Source: Kiritimatiellaeota bacterium B1221 (GTDB lineage Bacteria > Verrucomicrobiota > Kiritimatiellia > SS1-B-03-39 > UBA6053). Taken from it: a DNA stretch of 38,787 nucleotides. Positions 32,980 to 38,787 of this stretch are shown piece by piece (position 1 is the first letter of the stretch; each line of letters begins with the position of its first letter). Location of the stretch: assembly GCA_029269125.1 (NCBI GenBank), contig JARHXX010000034.1, positions 1-38,787 of the forward strand, in the 5' to 3' direction. The notes under the pieces were generated by a model. The model saw nothing but the letters and a program-made list of their open reading frames with translations. It did no database searches and was not told where the DNA came from. The translations under genes were made by a program, and so were the position numbers.

Positions 32980-33846
32980 GTGAAAAAACTATCGTTAACT
33001 CTTTTATGCTTCACCGCACTAAACCTCTTCGCCCAGGTGCCCAACCGACCGGTCATCGCCCATGAGCCCCCCACCTCCGTCGTGGCAGGCCAACCGCTGC
33101 GTATCGTCGCCCGCGTGAGCAGTGAGGACACCATAAAGGAAGTGAATTTATACCTTGCACAAAGCGGTGGGGCCGCCCCTGCGAAACTCCGCTTGCAATC
33201 CGCAGGCGCAGGTGTGTATTCCGCACAAATCCCAGCCGCCCAATTTGCCGGCGTGTCAAAATTCCGCTATTATCTGGATGCGCGCACCGTTCCCGGCGCA
33301 GTAACTGAAACCAATTGGATGACCGTGCAGGTCATCGGCAAAACCCCTGCCACCGGAAGCAGCAAAGAATCCAGCTGGAAACGTCCCGTGCTGATCGGAG
33401 CGGGAGCTGTCGTGGCCGTGGGCGCCGGAATCGCAATTGCCGGCAGCGGAGGCGGTGGAGATGGAGATGGTGGTGGAAACAGCGGCTCTTCAGACCCTGC
33501 AGACAATATTTTGGTCCGCACCTCATCAGATCAGGCCAATGACAACTCCGTATTACTCCCCCGCGCCCAAATCGTGGACATCGCCGGAGACCTGGCAGGA
33601 AGAAGCATCTCCCGTGTTCGTATCCAGTTGGAATTCAACGGTATAGACGGTGGCGCCGAAGAATACGAAGTGAAATACAATGGGGCGACCGTCATCAGCG
33701 GCCGCACGGGCGGAAGCATCACCGAACAGGTCGATGTCGTGGGCACATCCGACACCCAGGTGGTGATCAGCGTGACCGACTCCGAAGCTGTGGACGGAAC
33801 CCAGAGCTTCAGCTGGAATGCCACCGTTACGTATTTCGTAGAGTAA
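32980..33846 (+). CDS. Exported Ig-like protein with Gly-rich hinge, GTG start
   Basis: A 288-residue protein. GTG at 32980 is taken as the start because a GGAG site lies at 32967-32970; an in-frame TTG at 32965 sits across that site. The start gives MKKLSLTLLCFTALNLFAQ, a signal peptide. About residues 20-118 are an Ig-like beta-sandwich (PVIAHEPPTSVVAGQPLRIVARVS, then AKLRLQSAGAGVYSAQIPAA). Residues about 136-155 form a Gly/Ala-rich membrane-like helix, then a Gly/Asp-rich hinge to about 170, then a second beta domain (ISRVRIQLEFNGIDGG to the end). It starts 24 bases after the second CNNM gene and is probably in its operon. I recognise no specific family. Confidence 0.7.
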   Translation: MKKLSLTLLCFTALNLFAQVPNRPVIAHEPPTSVVAGQPLRIVARVSSEDTIKEVNLYLAQSGGAAPAKLRLQSAGAGVYSAQIPAAQFAGVSKFRYYLDARTVPGAVTETNWMTVQVIGKTPATGSSKESSWKRPVLIGAGAVVAVGAGIAIAGSGGGGDGDGGGNSGSSDPADNILVRTSSDQANDNSVLLPRAQIVDIAGDLAGRSISRVRIQLEFNGIDGGAEEYEVKYNGATVISGRTGGSITEQVDVVGTSDTQVVISVTDSEAVDGTQSFSWNATVTYFVE

Positions 33847-33892
33847 GCCCCGTTTTTCAGAATAATTTAGGACCGTCCTTGCAGGCTAGCGC

Positions 33893-33921
33893 TTGACTTA
33901 GGGTGCGGGACCCTGTATAAT
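33893..33921 (+). promoter_or_regulatory. Promoter of rpoD with dyad in the spacer
   Basis: TTGACT (33893-33898) and TATAAT (33916-33921) are 17 bases apart, and TG precedes the -10 directly. The spacer holds AGGGT-GCGGG-ACCCT (33900-33914), a dyad that could be an operator. This is the clearest housekeeping promoter in the window. Confidence 0.8.
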
Positions 33922-33990
33922 TATAAGTTCATTTCCGCTTCCCCACTTTCTTTATAAACCCTTCTTTCTCCACTCTAAGGACCCTGTTTT

Positions 33991-35925
33991 ATGGCCGCAA
34001 AAAAGAAGACCACCTCTTCCTCCTCCTCTACAAGTAAGAAAAAAACTTCCACGACCTCCAAAGCTTCCGCGAAAAAGAAAACGCCCGCTCCGAAAAAAGC
34101 TGCGGCAAAAAAGGCACCCGCGAAAGCGGCTCCAGCCAAAAAGAAAGCAGCCGCTGCCAAGAAAGCTCCGGCCAAAAAGAAGCCGGCAGCTAAAAAAGCA
34201 CCCGCCAAAAAAGTTGATGAAAAAACGACGGCGACCCCCAAAACAGAAAAGGTGAAAAGCAGCGAAAAAGCAGCGGCACCCGAAGTGGTTTTAGATGATT
34301 CCCTGATCCTTTCTTCCAAAGTGGAAGGTGCCAATTGGTCTAAAACTTTTGATCCCATGATCAAAAAAGGCCGCGCAGAAGGGTATGTCCTGATTGATGA
34401 TCTGGTCAAACATTTGCCCTCCAAAGGCGATAACCCCACCGAATTAGACTCCGCTTTGATCACCCTTAAAGGGATCAACATCGATGTGATTCGCCCAGAA
34501 GAAGTGGAAAGCCACCTCAACCGCCGTAAACACGAAGTGAAGGAACGGGCCGCCGAAAAAATGGATGTGCTGGACGATCCTGTCCGCATGTATCTCAAAT
34601 CCATGGGCCAGGTCCCCCTGCTCTCCCGTGAAGAGGAAGTGGAAATCTCCAAACGGATTGAAGAAGCGGAAATCAAAACCTGTGATATTTTTAATCGCTT
34701 GGGATGTTCTGCCGAAGCCTATCTGAATTTGATGATCCGTTTGGAAAATCAAGAAGAACGTTTTGACCGCATCATCAACGACAAACATGTCGAAAGCCGC
34801 GAAAAATACTTCAAAAACCTTCCCCGCATCCTGAAAAATATCGAAAAACAACGCGATACCCTGCAGGAAGATTACATCAAAATCACCAAAGCCAGCGCCG
34901 CCCAAAAACCCGCGATGGAAAAGGAAATCAAGAAAGTGCGCACCCGCCTTTCAAAAAGCTACGAAAAGCTGTTCCTCAAACAGAAAGCCATCGAGGATTT
35001 GGTTGAAATCACTGAAAAATATTTCAACGAAATTACCGAAGCACGGCGCAAAGTGGATCATAGCCGGAACAAAACCAGCAAAACCTGCAAAGATGCCCTC
35101 GCCCGCATCACCGAAATCGAACAGCTGATGGGCCTGGACGAGGAAGCGTTCCTGGAACGCTACAGCAATCTCCGTTTCTGGATGCGCAAAGGTTTACGCG
35201 CTAAAACCGAAATGGTCGAAGCAAACTTGCGCTTGGTAATCAGTATTGCCAAGAAATACACCAACCGCGGCCTCTCCTTCCTCGATTTGATTCAGGAAGG
35301 AAACATGGGACTGATGAAAGCGGTGGAAAAATTTGAGTACCGCCGCGGATACAAGTTTAGTACCTACGCTACTTGGTGGATTCGTCAGGCTATTACCCGC
35401 TCGATTGCTGATCAAGCCCGGACCATCCGGATTCCGGTGCACATGATCGAAACCATCAACAAGCTGATGCGCATGCAGAAGCAGTTGGTACAGGAACTCG
35501 GACGTGAACCCTCACCCGAAGAGCTTTCCGAAGAAATGACCATGCCCCTCGACCGGGTCCGCGCCATCTTGAAAATTGCCCAACAACCGATTTCTCTTCA
35601 ATCCCCCGTCGGAGATTCGGAAGACACCAGCTTTGGTGACTTCATCGAAGACAAGGCGGCCGACAGTCCCGCCGATATGACCGGACACAGCCTGCTGAAA
35701 GAGCGCCTGAAAGAAGTGCTGACCACCCTCAGCGCCCGTGAACAGGACGTGCTCAATATGCGGTTCGGTCTCACCGACGGCTATGGCCACACCCTCGAAG
35801 AGGTAGGTCGCAAGTTCAACGTGACCCGTGAACGTATTCGTCAGATCGAAGCCAAAGCCCTGCGTAAAATGCGTCACCCCACCCGCTTAAAGAAACTGCA
35901 GGGCTTCCTCGAATCCAACGCATAA
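33991..35925 (+). CDS. rpoD: RpoD, primary sigma factor with Lys/Ala-rich N-terminal tail
   Basis: A 644-residue housekeeping sigma factor. Residues 1 to about 77 are a low-complexity Lys/Ala/Pro tail with repeated AAKKAPAKK motifs, like histone H1 tails. Region 1.1 follows (about 95-190), then region 1.2 ([22 protein letters not shown]) and a long helical non-conserved insertion (about 230-395). Region 2 contains [14 protein letters not shown] and then [22 protein letters not shown]. Region 3 contains [14 protein letters not shown]. Region 4 contains [14 protein letters not shown] and [16 protein letters not shown]. An AAGGA site lies ten bases before the ATG. The gene has its own promoter and terminator. 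The tail could bind DNA or polymerase; Mycobacterium SigA has a comparable basic tail. Confidence 0.97.
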   Translation: MAAKKKTTSSSSSTSKKKTSTTSKASAKKKTPAPKKAAAKKAPAKAAPAKKKAAAAKKAPAKKKPAAKKAPAKKVDEKTTATPKTEKVKSSEKAAAPEVVLDDSLILSSKVEGANWSKTFDPMIKKGRAEGYVLIDDLVKHLPSKGDNPTELDSALITLKGINIDVIRPEEVESHLNRRKHEVKERAAEKMDVLDDPVRMYLKSMGQVPLLSREEEVEISKRIEEAEIKTCDIFNRLGCSAEAYLNLMIRLENQEERFDRIINDKHVESREKYFKNLPRILKNIEKQRDTLQEDYIKITKASAAQKPAMEKEIKKVRTRLSKSYEKLFLKQKAIEDLVEITEKYFNEITEARRKVDHSRNKTSKTCKDALARITEIEQLMGLDEEAFLERYSNLRFWMRKGLRAKTEMVEANLRLVISIAKKYTNRGLSFLDLIQEGNMGLMKAVEKFEYRRGYKFSTYATWWIRQAITRSIADQARTIRIPVHMIETINKLMRMQKQLVQELGREPSPEELSEEMTMPLDRVRAILKIAQQPISLQSPVGDSEDTSFGDFIEDKAADSPADMTGHSLLKERLKEVLTTLSAREQDVLNMRFGLTDGYGHTLEEVGRKFNVTRERIRQIEAKALRKMRHPTRLKKLQGFLESNA

Positions 35926-35982
35926 ACGGTACACAGACATTCCTGTCTGTGATCTGCCTGAGCCCAGCGAAGGCTGCTCCAA

Positions 35983-36011
35983 AGCGACTGAATCCTCAGT
36001 CGCTTTTTTTT
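35983..36011 (+). terminator. Intrinsic terminator of rpoD
   Basis: GCGACTGA (35984-35991) pairs with TCAGTCGC (35996-36003) over a four-base loop and runs into eight T. Confidence 0.92.
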
Positions 36012-36044
36012 GTGCCCTCCCTTCCAAATCCACCCGATCAAGCT

Positions 36045-36072
36045 TTGACAATTCATGACCCTTCTCTAGATT
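36045..36072 (+). promoter_or_regulatory. Promoter giving a leaderless ligase message
   Basis: TTGACA (36045-36050) and TAGATT (36067-36072) are 16 bases apart. The ATG is at 36079, exactly where transcription should begin, and no ribosome binding site is present. Confidence 0.6.
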
Positions 36073-36078
36073 CGGCAA

Positions 36079-37626
36079 ATGAACAAAGATACCCTCACCT
36101 TGATCGATTTGGCCCGTCAGGCAGCCAAGACCTTTTCCGACAGTCCCGCCATTTTTGACACAGATAAAACCTGGAGTTTTGCCGAAGTCAATGCCGCCTC
36201 CGACCGCGTTGCCGCCGGATTGGCTGCCGACGGATTTCAGACCGGCGACCGCATCGGCCTCTACTGCGCCAACTCCGCCGCCTACGCCATCTGCTACTTC
36301 GGTATCCTCAAGGCGGGTTGCACCGTCATTCCCCTTCACCTGCTCTATCATCCCAATGAACTCGCGTGGATTCTCAACGACGGTGAAGCCACCGGCCTCA
36401 TTTATCTCGGCATGTTCGATGAGCCCGCCTCCGCCATTCGCCAACAGGCAACCCATTTAAACAAGGTATACCGACTTGGTGCAGGCGATCTGCCGGAAGG
36501 CGTGGAGAATGCCACAAAACTCTTAGGCGCAAGCGGAGAGGTCCCCGCCCCAGTTCTGGACCCCAAAGAAAGTCTGGCTTGCATCCTCTATACCTCCGGA
36601 ACCACCGGTCGCCCCAAAGGAGCCATGCTCACCCATCGCAATTTGGTTTACAACAGCTTCTCCACCCGTGATGGCATGAAACTTATCCCCGGTGAAGACC
36701 GTATTCTCGTCATCTTACCCATGTTTCACGCCTTCGCGTCCATGGTAGGACTGCTGACCCCGCTCTGTCACGGCTGCGCCTTGATTCCTGTTCCCAAATT
36801 TGATCCCCAAGGCCTGTTGACCATACTGACAACCCACAAACCCACCGTTTTACCCGCGGTGCCCAGCATGTTTAACGCCCTGTTGCGTATGCCGGAAGAA
36901 GCGCTTCCCTGCTTCAAAAGCATCCGCTTTTGCATCTCTGGTGGCGCAGCCATGCCCATGGAAGTGATGAAAAAATTCACCGAAAAATTTGGCATCGTCA
37001 TTTACGAAGGCGACGGCCCCACCGAATGCTCTCCCGTCACCTGCGTCAATCCCATCGGCGGCGAAACCCGCATCGGTTCGGTCGGCTTTCCCGTGCCGGA
37101 TGTGGAAATGAAAATCTACAATGAAGCGGGCGAAGAAATGCCCACCGGAGAAATTGGCGAAATTTGTGTGCGGGCGCCCTCGGTGATGAAAGGCTACTGG
37201 AAACAACCCGAAGAAACCGCTGCCAGTTTTTTCGGAGAGTGGTTCCGCACCGGCGATTTAGGTCAGGTGGATGAAGACGGCTACTTCTATATCGTCGACC
37301 GCAAAAAAGACATGGTCATCGTGAATGGTATGAATGTCTACCCCCGCGTGGTGGAAGAAGTTCTCTATACCCATCCGCAAATCGTGGAATGCGCGGTCAT
37401 CGGCGTCCCCCACAAAAGCCACGGAGAAATTCCCGAAGCGTGGATCGCGGCCGAAGAAGGCATCACCCTCGACCCCGCGGACCTGAGAAAATTTTGTCTC
37501 GAACATCTCGGAAAACACGAAATCCCCCGTCGCTTTCATCAAATCGACGCCCTCCCCAAAAATGCCAACGGCAAAATCAATAAACGCGAAATCCGCAAGC
37601 AGGGTGAAACGGAACGGGGAGTTTAA
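36079..37626 (+). CDS. AMP-forming acyl-CoA synthetase/ligase
   Basis: A 515-residue adenylate-forming enzyme that activates a carboxylic acid, most likely a fatty acid, to its CoA thioester. The AMP-binding P-loop is CILYTSGTTGRPKGAMLTHRN (about residues 168-188). The A5 region reads YEGDGPTECSPVTCVNP, the A7 region reads EWFRTGDLGQVDEDGYFYIVDRKKDMVIVNG, and the C-terminal Lys is in NANGKINKREIRKQ. The A5 segment has EGDGPTE where most members have EGYGLTE, so it is a slight variant. It is read from its own promoter without a leader. No other fatty-acid genes are next to it, so the chain length cannot be told. Confidence 0.9.
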   Translation: MNKDTLTLIDLARQAAKTFSDSPAIFDTDKTWSFAEVNAASDRVAAGLAADGFQTGDRIGLYCANSAAYAICYFGILKAGCTVIPLHLLYHPNELAWILNDGEATGLIYLGMFDEPASAIRQQATHLNKVYRLGAGDLPEGVENATKLLGASGEVPAPVLDPKESLACILYTSGTTGRPKGAMLTHRNLVYNSFSTRDGMKLIPGEDRILVILPMFHAFASMVGLLTPLCHGCALIPVPKFDPQGLLTILTTHKPTVLPAVPSMFNALLRMPEEALPCFKSIRFCISGGAAMPMEVMKKFTEKFGIVIYEGDGPTECSPVTCVNPIGGETRIGSVGFPVPDVEMKIYNEAGEEMPTGEIGEICVRAPSVMKGYWKQPEETAASFFGEWFRTGDLGQVDEDGYFYIVDRKKDMVIVNGMNVYPRVVEEVLYTHPQIVECAVIGVPHKSHGEIPEAWIAAEEGITLDPADLRKFCLEHLGKHEIPRRFHQIDALPKNANGKINKREIRKQGETERGV

Positions 37627-37635
37627 AACCAGCAC

Positions 37636-38226
37636 CTAATTTTCTACTTCCACAGAATGTCTATAATTTACGGTATTCAAATCTGTTTTTTCATAGGCCC
37701 CACCCGGGTTCATACCTTTCACACCTATTAACAAGTAAGCACTGCGGTAAGGTAAATTCTTGATCCCCTTAGTTGCACCCAGACGAAACAAAGCACTTTG
37801 CGCTTCACCCTTAAAACTTCTAGTCGCATCATCATGAACAATTACAATGACAAAAGTTCCATACGAAAGTTTTTGTATTTCTTTCACGAAACGAAGACTT
37901 TCAGATCTGAGCTCATATGTATCAAACCTTTCATTTAAGACCATTTCGCCTCCTGTAACACCCACTATAGAAATTCCTCTACGACCCTTCATTGGTGGAT
38001 TTCCTATAACATGAATGAATGAAACCCCAGAATGAGCTCCCCCTTGTGAAGTTGCATTAACTTGTTGTAAAAAATTTTGGTAGCCTACATTTTCTTTTGT
38101 AAATAGTGGCAGAACATTCGGAGGAACAGGGAAAGGTGACTTTTTCGGCACAGACCACAATTTTTCATGAGATTTACCGGATAATAGGTTTTCCAAGTTT
38201 AATATTTCCTTCTCCAGATTTTTGGA
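37636..38226 (-). pseudogene. ILEI/FAM3-like domain protein, 5' end lost to insertion
   Basis: A minus-strand frame whose last 100 or so residues match the ILEI (interleukin-like EMT inducer, FAM3/PANDER) fold. The run is RRGISIVGVTGGEMVLNERFDTY, then SLRFVKEIQKLSYGTFVIVIVHDDATRSF, then FRLGATKGIKNLPYRSAYLLIGVKG. This domain is known from vertebrate FAM3 proteins and the POMGNT1 stem, and occurs in scattered bacterial proteins. Upstream residues of the frame (about 195 codons in all) run into DNA that belongs to the neighbouring insertion sequence, and the frame's GTG start at 38361 lies within the transposase gene. The true start is therefore missing. The segment is clearly AT-richer than its neighbours, a sign of transfer. 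Confidence 0.6.
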
Positions 38227-38787
38227 AGTGTCCCAATAATTGTTAAAAAAAGTGGTGGTTTCGACGCCAACCCGGCAGGGATGGCGGTTCACCACAAACA
38301 AAATCGAAACCACCATGGAAAAACATATAGACCTCAACACGATTCTACAAGCCGAAGCCACCGAAGCCGCAACCCTTCTTTCCGCACATGTGCGTCAGTG
38401 TGTCCGCGCATCGATTCTGAACCTGATGCAGGAGGAGGTGGATCTGCTTTGCGGTCCTTCTTACAACCCCAGCAGCGAGTCCTCTTTTTATCGGGCAGGC
38501 AGTGCAGCCTCCTCGATTTATGTTGATGGAAAACGCATGCCTGTAAACAGACCCAGAGTCAGGGAACTGACCGAAGAAGGTTCCCGGGAAGTCACCATCA
38601 AGACCCTGCAGGCCGCCCGGGACCCGCACGAATGGGAAGATATGGTCCACCGCGCCATTCTTTGCGGTGTAAGCGGACGGGACCAGATCCGCTTGCAAGC
38701 CCACGAACTCAAGGGCATGAGCAAGAGCAACATCAGCCGTCTCTGGGCACAACGTGCCGGGGAACTTATTCAGGAGATAAATGAAAC
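38222..38787 (+). mobile_element. Insertion sequence left end with transposase, truncated by window
   Basis: The left boundary is placed at about 38222, where an IS-like terminal segment, GGAAGTGTCCCAATAATTG, begins and where the ILEI-like frame is interrupted. The right end is outside the window, so terminal repeats and target duplication cannot be checked. An 11-base inverted repeat, GGTGGTTTCGA (38254-38264) with TCGAAACCACC (38304-38314), stands directly before the transposase ATG. Confidence 0.55.
38315..38787 (+). CDS. Mutator-type (IS256-like) transposase, N-terminal part
   Basis: The first 157 codons of an open frame running off the window. The protein begins MEKHIDLNTILQAEATEAAT, then has FYRAGSAASSIYVDGKRMPVNRPRVRE, the N-terminal pattern of mutator/IS256-type transposases (RAGxxxxSVYxxGxKxxVxxPRxR). 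It ends with HELKGMSKSNISRLWAQRAGE, the helix-turn-helix that follows in such proteins (GISKSxVSR). The catalytic DDE residues lie beyond the window. An inverted repeat immediately before the ATG could fold over the start site and damp expression from outside promoters. Confidence 0.75.
   Translation, partial: MEKHIDLNTILQAEATEAATLLSAHVRQCVRASILNLMQEEVDLLCGPSYNPSSESSFYRAGSAASSIYVDGKRMPVNRPRVRELTEEGSREVTIKTLQAARDPHEWEDMVHRAILCGVSGRDQIRLQAHELKGMSKSNISRLWAQRAGELIQEINE

Noticed and set aside
33975..34676. Minus-strand frame opposite the rpoD tail, rich in Ala/Phe/Leu.
   Set aside because: It is the antisense of the Lys/Ala codons and has the composition expected from that; the sense strand is a clear sigma factor with promoter and terminator.
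38281..38526. Reading frame beginning upstream of the transposase ATG.
   Set aside because: It is out of frame with the transposase pattern, and its product is an Arg/Ser-rich string with no family resemblance.

Overview
The window looks like chromosomal DNA of a PVC-superphylum bacterium, most likely Verrucomicrobiota (Opitutae or Puniceicoccaceae type) or the related Kiritimatiellota. This is inferred from six PEP-CTERM surface proteins, two pseudopilins of the H-X9-DG type that stand alone, a GntR-LacI hybrid regulator, a RpoD with a histone-like Lys/Ala tail, and glycoside hydrolases aimed at algal glucans. No rRNA, tRNA or CRISPR array was seen.

Layout. (1) 1-2712: a cobalamin riboswitch, cut by the window edge, leads into three overlapping genes for surface or exported proteins: a PEP-CTERM protein, a large secreted protein and a pseudopilin. 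(2) 2814-4744: a tandem pair of SPFH/band-7 membrane proteins, followed by a REP-like 29/30-bp repeat array ending in a long inverted repeat. (3) 5148-9595: an OxyR with both redox cysteines at positions 199 and 208 and a DciA/DUF721 gene on the minus strand. Divergent from them are an O-methyltransferase, a glutaredoxin and two duplicated esterases. An OxyR-type box lies between the divergent genes. (4) 9626-23064: a probable beta-1,3-glucan (laminarin) locus. It holds a pseudopilin and lipoprotein pair, two PEP-CTERM proteins, a 1112-residue phosphorylase-like enzyme, a clan GH-A glycosidase, a TPR protein, a GH81 endo-1,3-glucanase with an inserted levanase-type module, and a GntR-LacI regulator. 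Five promoter regions here share a palindrome close to TATACTAGTATA, and I propose these genes form one regulon. (5) 23336-25368: two minus-strand PEP-CTERM genes, each with an intrinsic terminator, sharing a different AT-rich upstream motif. (6) 25843-28959: glmS-murA, amino-sugar and peptidoglycan precursor synthesis. This MurA has Asp in place of the catalytic Cys. (7) 29172-37626: a PEP-CTERM protein, a methyltransferase, a CNNM/CorC-like pair with an exported protein, rpoD, and an acyl-CoA-ligase-like gene that is probably leaderless. (8) 37636-38787: an AT-rich ILEI/FAM3-like gene that seems to have lost its 5' end to an insertion sequence whose mutator-type (IS256-like) transposase runs off the window.

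The main proposal is that nutrient-specific surface modules (cobalamin in region 1, beta-1,3-glucan in region 4) each pair PEP-CTERM proteins with a lone pseudopilin. One is controlled by a riboswitch and the other by a palindromic operator. Functions are inferred from motifs read by eye; no database search was run.
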